From Bacteroidota bacterium (GTDB taxonomy: Bacteria > Bacteroidota > Bacteroidia > Chitinophagales > LD1): 54,364 bases of DNA. Positions 42,778 through 51,316 of the stretch are shown one piece after another. The stretch's first letter is position 1. Each line of letters starts with the position of its first letter. Location of the stretch: contig CANJVG010000010.1 of assembly GCA_947478005.1 (NCBI GenBank), positions 1-54,364 on the forward strand, read 5' to 3'. Below the pieces are notes generated by a model that did not search any database, was not told the origin of the DNA, and saw nothing but the letters and a program-made list of their open reading frames with translations. Position numbers and translations under genes: made by a program.

Positions 42778-42811
42778 AAGCCCATGTTGAAGTCATATTC
42801 AACATGGGCTT
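42778..42811. terminator. Bidirectional hairpin terminator
   Basis: AAGCCCATGTTGAA (42778-42791) pairs with TTCAACATGGGCTT (42798-42811), a perfect 14-bp stem with a 6-nt loop, followed by TTATTTT. It lies between the convergent lipoprotein and MBL genes. Only 5 bp separate it from the MBL stop codon. Confidence 0.9.
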
Positions 42812-42816
42812 TTATT

Positions 42817-43647
42817 TTAAAACAAGGAATACTGAACAGCATGGAAAGTTTTAAGGCTTTGGGTCAAGAAAAGATTTTCAGCCGAATGTTGAATGTGATA
42901 CAAAGGGCTTTCTTTATAACGCGAAGCCACCGCTATTGTCAGCTCATTGGCAAACGGTTTAAACAAATCGAGCACCAATTCGGGTCGGTTATTGCTTTGC
43001 GAGAGATGGGACAAAAGCAAATGGCTTAAATAGGGAGCCCGGTGCATGGCAAACAATTGCAGAGCCTGCGCATTGGACAAATGTCCCTTGCCACCCCGTA
43101 TGCGGTTTTGCAAACGCAGAGAATAAGCTCCTTCCTCAAGCATCTGCTCATCGTAATTACTTTCAAGAAAAACAGCATGACATTGGCGGAAATAATGCAC
43201 CACCTGTTTACAGGCTTTGCCTATATCTGTCAACACGCCAATCTTTAGGCCGTTGCCTTCAACAATAAAACTGTAGGGGTCGGCTGCATCGTGCAATTTT
43301 TCAAAAGCCGTTACTCGCAAGGCGCCAATTGCCACCGGTTCGGCAGTGATGTCACGTACGAGTTCCGAAGGTAAAACCATACGGCTATTGCGGAGGGTAG
43401 CATTACTGATATAAACAGGCAATCCATATTTTTTAGCCAACACGGGCAATCCATTAATGTGGTCGGTATGCTCGTGCGATATAAAAATGGCCTTCACATT
43501 TTCCATGCTCAAACCCAGGTTAGCCATTCGCCTTTCGGTTTCACGGCAGCTGATGCCCGCATCAACCAACACGGCTTCCTTGCCATTGCCCACATAGTAG
43601 CAATTGCCGTTACTACCCGAATTTAAAGAAGCAATGAAAAGCGACAT
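42817..43647 (-). CDS. MBL-fold metallo-hydrolase (YycJ/WalJ-like)
   Basis: A 276-residue metallo-beta-lactamase-fold enzyme. It opens MSLFIASLNSGSNGNCYYVG, the start typical of the YycJ/WalJ group. ISHEHTDHINGLPVLAKKYG (about residues 55-74) is the HxHxDH metal site, and VFLESNYDEQMLEEG (about 158-172) and HLLLSHLSQSNNRP complete the pattern. Members of this group act as nucleases or in DNA-repair/cell-wall regulation in Firmicutes; the role here is unproven. Start ATG 43647 lies 7 bp after a -7 element, so the message may be leaderless. Confidence 0.88.
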   Translation of the reverse strand: MSLFIASLNSGSNGNCYYVGNGKEAVLVDAGISCRETERRMANLGLSMENVKAIFISHEHTDHINGLPVLAKKYGLPVYISNATLRNSRMVLPSELVRDITAEPVAIGALRVTAFEKLHDAADPYSFIVEGNGLKIGVLTDIGKACKQVVHYFRQCHAVFLESNYDEQMLEEGAYSLRLQNRIRGGKGHLSNAQALQLFAMHRAPYLSHLLLSHLSQSNNRPELVLDLFKPFANELTIAVASRYKESPLYHIQHSAENLFLTQSLKTFHAVQYSLF

Positions 43648-43654
43648 AGCGGTG

Positions 43655-43662
43655 CAAAACTA
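43655..43662 (-). promoter_or_regulatory. -7 promoter element TAGTTTTG, near-leaderless
   Basis: Exact minus-strand TAnnTTTG match whose last base is 8 bp from the MBL gene ATG. Transcription should begin at or within four bases of the start codon. No -33 box at ideal spacing. Confidence 0.45.
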
Positions 43663-43926
43663 TAAACAAAGCTTAGGTAAGATAATTGCATCCCTGTATT
43701 TATCGACCGAAAGAAAATCCGGTAGCAAAATCAATTGCGATTAGTTAGAGATAGTGCGGAGGAGGCATGATAATGGGAAAGACAAACAGAGTCTTGATGG
43801 TAGATTTCATTTCTTTTGTACTAATCACTTTTTATTCCCGCCCAGACTCTTAATTTAGTATAGTGCTTACGCAATAATGGAGCACTCTTGTTTGCCTCTT
43901 CTATAAACCTTGAATAGTTACAACCC

Positions 43927-45003
43927 ATGCACTTGACCACCTCCATAAAGATTTATAGTATTCTGATTTTTGTCCTTACAGGTCTTTGTTTACCAGTCCA
44001 TACTTCTGCCCTTCAGGCTGTGTTCAAAAACCACAAGGATGGTTACAACGTTTTTCGAATACCCACGGTTATTGTAACAAAGAGCGGCAAGGTGTTGGCG
44101 TTTTGTGAGGGTCGAAAAAGCTTAATGGACCATGGCAATATTGACCTTGTAATGAAAACATCTACCGACAACGGCAATAGTTGGAGTAGCTTAAAAATAA
44201 TATGGAATGACGGAAATAATACCTGTGGTAATCCAACACCCGTTCAAGACCGTTTGACCGGAGATATTCTACTGATTGCAACGCTTAATAATGATAAGAT
44301 CTTTCTTCTTCGTTCCCATGACGAAGGCATGAACTGGGAAAAGCCTGTTGACATTACGTCTACGGTAAAACCAGAGAACTGGAAATGGTACGCAAGCGGA
44401 CCGGTTCATGCGATACAATTGCAGCAAGGCCGTTACAAAAACCGAATAGTAGTGCCTTGCAACCACACGCTGGCAGGTATTGACAAACATATTTCACATG
44501 TCATTTACTCCGATGACCATGGCCTTTCCTGGCAACTTGGGGGCAGTGCGTCTTTGGTCAAAACAGACGAATGCACCGTAGTAGAATTGTCCGATTACAC
44601 GCTCCTATTAAACATGCGAAACAGTGACCGAAGTTTGCCGAACCGAAAAACCAGCATTAGTAATGATGGAGGCCTTAGCTGGTCGATTCCGAAATTTGAC
44701 AGCACTCTAATTGAGCCTGTTTGTCAAGGATCTTTATTGCGCTATTCTTATAGCCCCAGCCTGCTGTTATTTGCAAATCCGAAACACGAAACAAAGCGAC
44801 AGAATCTAACGCTTTCGATAAGCAAAGACGATGGAAAAACATGGACCAGGCAGATAACCATCCACGCAAAAAAAGCCGCCTACAACGATTTAACCCTGCT
44901 CCATAATGGCAACATTCTTTGTGTATTTGAAACAGGTAAAATACTGCCCTATTCGGGCATCTGCGCAACCACTATCCAACAATCAGCAATAACCGAGCAA
45001 TAG
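43927..45003 (+). CDS. Secreted exo-alpha-sialidase-like BNR protein
   Basis: A 358-residue six-bladed propeller enzyme of the sialidase type, which removes terminal sialic acids. A hydrophobic signal segment (about 8-28) is followed by the FRIP motif (43-46) with the triad arginine. Five Asp boxes mark the blades: STDNGNSW (79-86), SHDEGMNW, SDDHGLSW, SNDGGLSW and SKDDGKTW. Further candidates for the active site are the acidic FCEGRKS, the second arginine in LLNMRNSD and FETG near the C-terminus. It has no T9SS tail, so it is likely periplasmic or simply exported. No sialic-acid uptake or catabolism gene is adjacent. Confidence 0.87.
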   Translation: MHLTTSIKIYSILIFVLTGLCLPVHTSALQAVFKNHKDGYNVFRIPTVIVTKSGKVLAFCEGRKSLMDHGNIDLVMKTSTDNGNSWSSLKIIWNDGNNTCGNPTPVQDRLTGDILLIATLNNDKIFLLRSHDEGMNWEKPVDITSTVKPENWKWYASGPVHAIQLQQGRYKNRIVVPCNHTLAGIDKHISHVIYSDDHGLSWQLGGSASLVKTDECTVVELSDYTLLLNMRNSDRSLPNRKTSISNDGGLSWSIPKFDSTLIEPVCQGSLLRYSYSPSLLLFANPKHETKRQNLTLSISKDDGKTWTRQITIHAKKAAYNDLTLLHNGNILCVFETGKILPYSGICATTIQQSAITEQ

Positions 45004-45106
45004 GCACTTCTTAAACAAATATTGTCGACTACCGGATTTAACGGTCATTCAATTTTCCTTATCAGATTTCAGAAAAATGACTGGCTTTTTTTTATTAACA
45101 ATGGTC

Positions 45107-45138
45107 ATTTGGTCAAGTAATTTTTTACTCTAGGTTTG
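45107..45138 (+). promoter_or_regulatory. Full consensus promoter TTTG-N20-TAGGTTTG
   Basis: TTTG (45107-45110) and TAGGTTTG (45131-45138) with exactly 20 bp between them. It lies 42 bp before the glutamate dehydrogenase ATG, giving a leader of about 35 nt. This is the best promoter in the window along with that at 23196-23227. Confidence 0.75.
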
Positions 45139-45180
45139 TTCTCCGTTTAATTACGGGCATTGTTCACGAAATAAAATATC

Positions 45181-46617
45181 ATGGCTGATAAAAAAGAAAG
45201 TCTGAATCTCAAAAACTTAAGTTTCTCTGATAGTGTATCCTACTATTTTGACAAAGCCGCTCCGTTCACAGGAGCTCCACAAGGCTTGCTTGACCAGATT
45301 AAAACCTGCAACAGTATTTACAAAATGAATTTCCCGGTAAAGTATGGCAACGAAGTTCGTGTAATCGAAGCGTATCGTGTACAGCACTCGCACCACCGAA
45401 TGCCTACCAAAGGTGGTATCCGTTATTCACTCCAGGTTGACCAGGATGAAGTGATGGCGCTGGCTGCTTTAATGACTTATAAATGTGCGCTAGTGGATGT
45501 TCCGTTTGGCGGTGCTAAAGGAGGAATTAAAATCTCTCCTCGTCAAACACCTCCGGATATTTTGGAGAATATTACCAGACGTTATACCACCGAATTGGTA
45601 AAGAAAAACTTTATAGGACCGGGCATTGATGTTCCAGCTCCTGATTATGGAACCGGAGAACGTGAAATGGCCTGGATACTTGATACCTACGTTACACTTC
45701 GCCCCGGTGAAATTGATGGATACGGTTGTGTTACTGGTAAACCAATTGCCCTGAACGGTATTCACGGTAGAACCGAAGCTACCGGACGTGGTGTTGTTTA
45801 TGCACTGAACGAAGTTTGCTCTTATAAGGATGATATGAAAGACCTTGGCTTAGAAACAGGCTTAGAGGGCAAGCGCGTAATTGTGCAGGGTTTAGGAAAT
45901 GTAGGTTACCACACCGCGCGTATTATTAGTCAGTATGGTGCCAAGGTAATAGCCATAGCCGAAGCCGATGGAGCGGTATATGATGAAAACGGAATTGACG
46001 TAGATGATTTATATAAATATCGTCAGGAAAAGAAATCGGTGAAAGGATACGGCAAAGGCAAAGTAATTGCCGATTCTGCCTCGGCTCTTGAACTGCCTTG
46101 CGACATTTTAATTCCTGCGGCATTGGAAAAACAAATTACCGATAAAAACGCAGCGCGCATTAAGGCAAAAATTATTGCCGAAGCGGCTAACGGTCCTGTA
46201 ACTCCTGCTGCTGAGCAAATATTGTTGAAGAAAGGGGTGATGATTATTCCTGACATATATATCAATGCCGGAGGCGTTACGGTTTCTTATTTTGAATGGC
46301 TGAAGAATCTTTCGCACGTTCGTTTTGGAAGAATGCAGAAACGCTGGGAAGAGAAACATCAAACAGATTTCATCAAACTGGTCGAAGACCTTACCGGAAA
46401 AACCGTAGCTAAATCAAGAATTGACAGCCTGATTCACGGGGCCGATGAAATAGATTTAGTAAACAGCGGTTTGGAAGATACTATGATTGAAGCTTATCGC
46501 GATATCCGCGAATTTAAGAAGCGTAGAAAATCGGAAATTGATATTCGCACCGCAGCCTTTGCGGTGGCCATCAACAAGATTAAGAACAGTTACTACGCCA
46601 TGGGAATCTTCCCTTGA
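45181..46617 (+). CDS. gdhA: Glutamate dehydrogenase (Glu/Leu/Phe/Val family)
   Basis: A 478-residue amino-acid dehydrogenase that interconverts glutamate with 2-oxoglutarate and ammonia. Substrate/catalytic region: MPTKGGIRYS (about residues 76-85) and the hallmark DVPFGGAKGGIKISP (about 103-117). Nucleotide-binding fold: VIVQGLGNVGYHTARII (about 233-249). AAEQILLKKGVMIIPDIYINAGGVTVSYFEW (shown in parts: IPDIYINAGGVTVSYFEW) is the conserved C-terminal signature. It is somewhat longer than the usual 420-450 residues owing to the C-terminus. Single-gene unit with a strong promoter and a strong terminator. Glutamate rather than leucine specificity is inferred from length and the N-terminal domain. 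Confidence 0.88.
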   Translation: MADKKESLNLKNLSFSDSVSYYFDKAAPFTGAPQGLLDQIKTCNSIYKMNFPVKYGNEVRVIEAYRVQHSHHRMPTKGGIRYSLQVDQDEVMALAALMTYKCALVDVPFGGAKGGIKISPRQTPPDILENITRRYTTELVKKNFIGPGIDVPAPDYGTGEREMAWILDTYVTLRPGEIDGYGCVTGKPIALNGIHGRTEATGRGVVYALNEVCSYKDDMKDLGLETGLEGKRVIVQGLGNVGYHTARIISQYGAKVIAIAEADGAVYDENGIDVDDLYKYRQEKKSVKGYGKGKVIADSASALELPCDILIPAALEKQITDKNAARIKAKIIAEAANGPVTPAAEQILLKKGVMIIPDIYINAGGVTVSYFEWLKNLSHVRFGRMQKRWEEKHQTDFIKLVEDLTGKTVAKSRIDSLIHGADEIDLVNSGLEDTMIEAYRDIREFKKRRKSEIDIRTAAFAVAINKIKNSYYAMGIFP

Positions 46618-46647
46618 TGCAGATTTCGGGTTTACTAATTCGGGATT

Positions 46648-46700
46648 CATACAAATAGAAAAGCCGCCTCAGAAATGTGGACGGCTTTTCTATTTGTATG
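46648..46700. terminator. Strong bidirectional hairpin terminator
   Basis: A 19-bp perfect stem: CATACAAATAGAAAAGCCG (46648-46666) pairs with CGGCTTTTCTATTTGTATG (46682-46700) around a 15-nt loop. It lies between glutamate dehydrogenase and the convergent bshB1 gene, 13 bp from the bshB1 stop. Confidence 0.9.
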
Positions 46701-46713
46701 GTACCGTAAACAA

Positions 46714-47430
46714 TTACAGCAGATTCATTAAATCATTCACCCCCACCAATCTGTTTACACTAAAGGCCTCGGCATACTTCGCACCTATCGGTACACCAAA
46801 GTAGCTATCGCGGGCTTTTATATAATCCAGAAACTCAGGTGAGGAGATATAGGTTTGCGGTTCTTTAGATGCCGGATTATAAAACTGTGATTTATAAGCG
46901 CGAATGCACTCAATCTTTTTTTCGAAATAATCGGAAATGTCCACCACAAAATCGGCCGGTTGATGAAGCGCCTGCTGATAGTTGTAAACCACCTTGGGTC
47001 GAAAAGGTTTTTGCTTCTCCCCTTTCATCTTGGTTTCAATTTTTGCTAAGCCTGCCAGGAAGCACGCATCACGAACTAATTCAGCTGCCTTTCCATGGTC
47101 GGGATGACGGTCATATTTTGCATTGGCAAAAACAACAGCCGGTCGATATTTGCGAATCATTTTAATCACTTCGAGTTGATGGGCTTCATCATTTATAATA
47201 AAGCCATCGCGAAAGCCGAGATTCTCTCTATCCTTTATTCCTATTATTTTGCTGGCTGCTGCTACCTCCTTTTGTCTCGTTTTCACATCACCCCGGGTGC
47301 TAAGTTCACCCTTGGTTAAATCGACAATTCCGGCTTTATAGCCTTTTACAATGTGTTTAATGAGGGTGCCCGAACAGCTTAATTCAACATCATCGGGATG
47401 GGCGCCAAAAGCCAGAATATCTAAAGTCAT
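46714..47430 (-). CDS. bshB1: Bacillithiol biosynthesis deacetylase BshB1
   Basis: A 238-residue PIG-L/LmbE-type zinc deacetylase that removes the acetyl group from GlcNAc-malate in bacillithiol synthesis. AFGAHPDDVELSCSGTL (about residues 7-23) carries the zinc ligands H11 and D14 and the catalytic Asp. DRHPDHGKAAELV (about 106-118) gives the third zinc ligand. The length, the DLTKGELSTRGDVKTRQKE stretch and the C-terminus match BshB1. It starts 15 bp after the stop of the 673-residue T9SS gene and is probably cotranscribed with it, although the functions look unrelated. Confidence 0.92.
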   Translation of the reverse strand: MTLDILAFGAHPDDVELSCSGTLIKHIVKGYKAGIVDLTKGELSTRGDVKTRQKEVAAASKIIGIKDRENLGFRDGFIINDEAHQLEVIKMIRKYRPAVVFANAKYDRHPDHGKAAELVRDACFLAGLAKIETKMKGEKQKPFRPKVVYNYQQALHQPADFVVDISDYFEKKIECIRAYKSQFYNPASKEPQTYISSPEFLDYIKARDSYFGVPIGAKYAEAFSVNRLVGVNDLMNLL

Positions 47431-47445
47431 AATTATATAGCCTGC

Positions 47446-49467
47446 TTAGTTCTGTTTAATTAATTTCTGCATGGCTTTGCCCTGCGCTGTTTCAACAACA
47501 ACCATATAAACACCCTCCGCCCAGTCTTGTGTAGGTATGGTCTTTGTATTAGTCGTTACGTTCACCTTTTCCTGATAGAGCTCCTGCCCTACCATGTTCA
47601 TCACTTTTATATTCACCGATTGATTGGCAAAGGAAGATAAGTCTAAAGTCATTCTATCATTTGCAGGATTTGGATAAACACTAAAGGTATTGTTTGCTGC
47701 ATTGACACTACTGATGCCGGTAGCAAGCACGGTATCAACTCCCCAAGCATACTCGATGGTGGTAGTGTCCATTACAATTTTAGAATAGTAAACATACTGT
47801 GCCGGTGAACTCGTGGTATCCAGATACCATCTTTCCTCAAAATGAGATTGGTCGATTACTGCCTGGAAATTATTGAAGCTTCCATACATCACAGAATCAC
47901 CAACCATCAATACCCACGTTTGCCCGCCATTGGTTTCACAAGCTCTTACAGTGTTGATTTCACCCGTACAGCTTCTGCGCACAGCCACATAATTACTGCC
48001 CTGTCTGCCCAATAACCACATACTGTCGTTGCGCACTTCATCAAAAGCAGCATCGTTCCAACGCAAAGACACATCCTTATAAGTGAAGGCGGTACCTACT
48101 AAAGGACTAACAGGCTCGGGACGATACATGAGAAGCGACACATTTTTTTTCTGCATGACATAAGGAAGATGAATATTGGCATTGTTTGAATTGCGCGCAT
48201 CCCAGTCGGCATTCACTTCACCCGATGAGGTATAAACAGCCGTGGTGCCCACATTAGCTACACAAGGATACTGCTGAAAACCAACCTTGCCTTTCCAAAA
48301 ATCAATAACGGAAGACAGGGTGATGGATTTATGCTTGAAGATAGCAACGTCTTCCTTACAGATAACCGAACTCTTTGAAATACTACTCAGGTTGTTGGCA
48401 AAACCAGGAGCGGTTTGAGGAGTGACAATACTGGCTAAAGGAAGCAGTAAAGAAAAATCTACCTGATGCCAAAGATTAGAATCCTGCAAAAGCTGAACAG
48501 TTTCCTGTACTACATCAGGATGAAAATAGGCCCCAGAGCTCCATTGAAAAACAACTTTATCAACGGATGACATGCCGCTGTTCAATACAAAGCCACTGTC
48601 CAAGGAATGGCCAATGTGCAACAAGGTATCTAAGTTGGGTGTCCAGGAGCTGATGACCGTATCTACTTCCAAGGAAGAGGTAGCCATAAAAGTTCCGCCA
48701 TGGGATGCACCCACCGGAGCATCACCAAAACCGGTAATGAGATAAATAAGGTTGTTATGACTAGCCCCATAAGGGTCGCTATATTTACCAGAATAGTTAC
48801 GACCTGCTACCGGATAGTAAGTACCTTTATCGGTAGTCATCATCAACATGGTTTCTAGTAAGCGCTGTGAAGCCGAAATGGCCAAACTTTTAATCTCTGC
48901 ATCCTGCGCAAAATCGGCCAAGTTTAACATACCACTCAGGCAATAGGGCGAATAGACCGATGAAAAGAATTCATAAAACCCATACTGATTCTTTAAGTTA
49001 AGGAAGTGTACCAAGCGTTTACGCAAATTGCTGTCCACCGCTTTGCCATTGCGCTCGTGCAATAGCCAGTCGCTGCCCATCCACATGATCATGTGGTTTT
49101 CTGACCAGTAATTTCGCACGGTGTCGCCCGAATTAATCCAGTAAGGTACAGAATTTAAAACTGGTAGAATCTGCGCATCATAGGTTCCGCTATCAAGATA
49201 GAGGATGCGAATCATTTCAATAATATCGAAATCGCTTGTGGTGCCTGTGGCTATGTTAGCCAAGGTGGTGGTGAGCGTGGGTGCATCTACCGGTATACCG
49301 CGATAAGCCTGCAAAATCATTTTGGCACCGCCTGAAGATGCCAAAGAAGAATCGATGTAGTCTTGTCTGCGCTGTTCGTAAACACTATTGTTGGCCGCAA
49401 CCGTTTGATAACTGTTCAGCAACATAAACAAACAAATCCCCGACAAAAGCGAGTAGCCTAATTTCAT
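47446..49467 (-). CDS. T9SS type A secreted protein, possibly polysaccharide-lyase-like
   Basis: A 673-residue exported protein with a signal peptide (1-24, ending TVAAN). I do not recognise the main domain. Residues about 30-330 appear mostly helical, with WSENHMIMWMGSDWLLHER and the later GASHNNLIYLITGFGD, reminiscent of alpha/alpha-toroid polysaccharide lyases, where His and Tyr act in elimination. Residues about 350-590 look beta-rich, with many Trp/Tyr. The last 75 residues are a type A sorting signal (FSVYPNPANDRMTLDLSS to GVYMVVVETAQGKAMQKL). A glycan-degrading role is only a guess. Confidence 0.7.
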   Translation of the reverse strand: MKLGYSLLSGICLFMLLNSYQTVAANNSVYEQRRQDYIDSSLASSGGAKMILQAYRGIPVDAPTLTTTLANIATGTTSDFDIIEMIRILYLDSGTYDAQILPVLNSVPYWINSGDTVRNYWSENHMIMWMGSDWLLHERNGKAVDSNLRKRLVHFLNLKNQYGFYEFFSSVYSPYCLSGMLNLADFAQDAEIKSLAISASQRLLETMLMMTTDKGTYYPVAGRNYSGKYSDPYGASHNNLIYLITGFGDAPVGASHGGTFMATSSLEVDTVISSWTPNLDTLLHIGHSLDSGFVLNSGMSSVDKVVFQWSSGAYFHPDVVQETVQLLQDSNLWHQVDFSLLLPLASIVTPQTAPGFANNLSSISKSSVICKEDVAIFKHKSITLSSVIDFWKGKVGFQQYPCVANVGTTAVYTSSGEVNADWDARNSNNANIHLPYVMQKKNVSLLMYRPEPVSPLVGTAFTYKDVSLRWNDAAFDEVRNDSMWLLGRQGSNYVAVRRSCTGEINTVRACETNGGQTWVLMVGDSVMYGSFNNFQAVIDQSHFEERWYLDTTSSPAQYVYYSKIVMDTTTIEYAWGVDTVLATGISSVNAANNTFSVYPNPANDRMTLDLSSFANQSVNIKVMNMVGQELYQEKVNVTTNTKTIPTQDWAEGVYMVVVETAQGKAMQKLIKQN

Positions 49468-49499
49468 GATAAAATTGTTTTAGAATAAAAAATGATTGG

Positions 49500-49507
49500 C
49501 GAATATA
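49500..49507 (-). promoter_or_regulatory. -7 variant element TATATTCG
   Basis: Minus-strand TAnnTTCG element 33 bp before the start of the 673-residue T9SS gene. No -33 box at normal spacing. Confidence 0.4.
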
Positions 49508-49578
49508 AGGAAGGATGTAATAATTGCGATTGAAAATTAAGGATTTGAGTTTTGAGAAGTAAACAGCCCATAAAAGAA

Positions 49579-49613
49579 AATGCAGATTTTGAATTTGTAT
49601 TCAAATCTGCATT
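49579..49613 (-). terminator. Hairpin terminator of the DEAD-box helicase
   Basis: AATGCAGATTT (49579-49589) pairs with AAATCTGCATT (49603-49613). GAAT and ATTC extend the stem after a single bulged T, leaving loop TTGT. In the minus direction it is followed by TTTTCTTTTA, as expected for intrinsic termination of the helicase transcript. Confidence 0.8.
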
Positions 49614-49680
49614 CTGCCTTCGTTAATCTTCAATCACTAATCCAATGATTTTTGAACCCTGGATTAGGTAAGAGGGTCTA

Positions 49681-50964
49681 TCAACTGCCAAACTTCTTTC
49701 CCCAAAACTTCTTCTTTTCGCCTTTGGGTGCTCCTGCCGACTTGTGGCCCGGAGAATGCGAAGAAGGTTTCTTATGGGAGAAACTGCGGTTATCTTTTTT
49801 CGGAACAGTCATGGCTATTTCGGCCTGACTCATCGGGTAAGGGTGGCCTTCCACGACCGGAATTGGTTTGCCTATCAATTTCAGAATATCTTTCAACTCG
49901 CCTTTTTCTTCTGCATCGCAAAAGGAAATAGCAATACCACTGGCACCGGCACGACCTGTACGGCCAATACGGTGAACATAGGTTTCGGGCACATTGGGCA
50001 ACTCGTAGTTTACTACGTGTGAAAGTTCATCGATGTCGATTCCGCGGGCGGCAATGTCGGTGGCCACCAACACCTGGGTGTTGCCGGCTTTAAAATCCTT
50101 CAAGGCATTTTGACGCGCGTTTTGTGATTTGTTGCCGTGAATGGCCAGGGCCTTAAAGCCAACCTTCACCAACTCTTTGGTTACTTTGTCAGCGCCATGT
50201 TTGGTGCGGGTAAATACCAATGCACGATCCATGCTTTTGTCTTTCAATAAATGGATCAACAGGTCTTTCTTATCGCTCTTGGCAACATAATAAAGCGATT
50301 GCTTGATGGCATCCACCGTAGTCGATTGCGGGGTCACGGCTACTTCCACAGGCTCGAACAAAATGGTGTTGGCCAGTTTGAGAATTTCGGGGGCCATGGT
50401 GGCCGAGAAGAACAGTGTTTGGCGCTTGGTAGGTAGCTTGGCAATCACTCTTTTTACATCATTGATGAAACCCATGTCGAGCATACGGTCGGCTTCATCG
50501 AGCACAAATATTTTGATGTGTTGAAGATGGACAAAGCGCTGGTTCATGAGGTCGAGCAAACGACCCGGTGTGGCAATCAGTATGTCCACTCCTTTTTTGA
50601 GTGCCTCGGTCTGTGCATGTTGCGACACTCCGCCAAAAACAACGGTGTGTTTCAAGCCCGTGTGGCGACCATAAGCCGTAAAGCTTTCGGCAATCTGAAT
50701 CGCCAGCTCCCGCGTAGGGGTCAGAATCAACGATTTGATATGCTTGGGTCCCTTATCGTGAGCTGCTTCGGCATGTAAAATCTGGAGGATAGGAATGGCA
50801 AAAGCAGCCGTTTTTCCGGTGCCTGTTTGGGCACAACCCAGCAAATCTCTATGCTTTAAAATAACGGGGATAGATTGTTCCTGAATGGGTGTCGGCTTGG
50901 TGTATCCTTCAGTTTTGAGAGCGCGAAGGATGGGCTCTATGATTTGTAGTTTCTCGAATGGCAT
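49681..50964 (-). CDS. DEAD-box RNA helicase (RhlE-like)
   Basis: A 427-residue ATP-dependent RNA helicase. The Q motif is PTPIQEQSIP. Motif I is AQTGTGKTAAF (about residues 42-52), Ia PTRELAIQI, II VLDEADRMLDMGF (about 153-165), III FSATMAPEI, V ATDIAARGIDID and VI HRIGRTGRAG (about 330-339). The C-terminal tail (about 385-427) is short, basic and Ser/His/Lys-rich (HKKPSSHSPGHKSAG, GEKKKFWGKKFGS), probably for RNA contact. Such proteins act in ribosome assembly and RNA decay, especially in the cold. Start ATG 50964 lies 17 bp after a TATTTTCG element. Confidence 0.93.
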   Translation of the reverse strand: MPFEKLQIIEPILRALKTEGYTKPTPIQEQSIPVILKHRDLLGCAQTGTGKTAAFAIPILQILHAEAAHDKGPKHIKSLILTPTRELAIQIAESFTAYGRHTGLKHTVVFGGVSQHAQTEALKKGVDILIATPGRLLDLMNQRFVHLQHIKIFVLDEADRMLDMGFINDVKRVIAKLPTKRQTLFFSATMAPEILKLANTILFEPVEVAVTPQSTTVDAIKQSLYYVAKSDKKDLLIHLLKDKSMDRALVFTRTKHGADKVTKELVKVGFKALAIHGNKSQNARQNALKDFKAGNTQVLVATDIAARGIDIDELSHVVNYELPNVPETYVHRIGRTGRAGASGIAISFCDAEEKGELKDILKLIGKPIPVVEGHPYPMSQAEIAMTVPKKDNRSFSHKKPSSHSPGHKSAGAPKGEKKKFWGKKFGS

Positions 50965-50980
50965 TTAATAAATTGAGGCG

Positions 50981-50988
50981 CGAAAATA
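50981..50988 (-). promoter_or_regulatory. -7 variant element TATTTTCG
   Basis: Minus-strand TAnnTTCG element ending 17 bp before the helicase ATG, implying a leader of about 10 nt. Its GCGCGAAAATA context is the same as before prfC (23113-23122). Confidence 0.45.
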
Positions 50989-51015
50989 CTCTTTATTAGA
51001 CAGAAGACGGGGGGA

Positions 51016-51199
51016 ATTGCGGATTGCGGATTTGGGATGCGGATTGAACAGCCGAAAGGCGGAATACATTTAACGCAAAGGGCGCGCAGGTGATGACGCA
51101 AAGGACGCAGAGGAATTGCCTTTCGAAACTGCGAAGGGAAATACAATTGTTGCCGCGATTGTTTTGATTTCGGAGGGCGGATTTCGGAATGCGGATTGA
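51016..51199. repeat. Dispersed GCGGATTGCGG / ACGCAAAGG word tracts
   Basis: Intergenic low-complexity segment. It contains ATTGCGGATTGCGGATTTGG (from 51016), AACGCAAAGGGCGCGCAGG and GACGCAAAGGACGCAGAGG (about 51071-51113), and GGCGGATTTCGGAATGCGG (about 51177-51195). The GGATT words match the tract inside the RNA methyltransferase gene. The AACGCAAAGGGCGCG stretch occurs inverted just right of the insertion sequence (about 971-990). Confidence 0.65.
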
Positions 51200-51316
51200 G
51201 GGAGGACGTTTGTCTGAACTCCCGATGGGTCGGGACAGGTTATGATTTTTGTGATTGAAGGATTAAAGGCCTGATTAGATGCGGGTCTGCTTAAACCGAG
51301 GGTTCGGTTATTGGCA

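Noticed and set aside
43767-43853. 28-residue frame preceded by a GGAGGAGG sequence
   Set aside because: A strong Shine-Dalgarno match is not typical of Bacteroidota. The peptide is tiny and has no context support.
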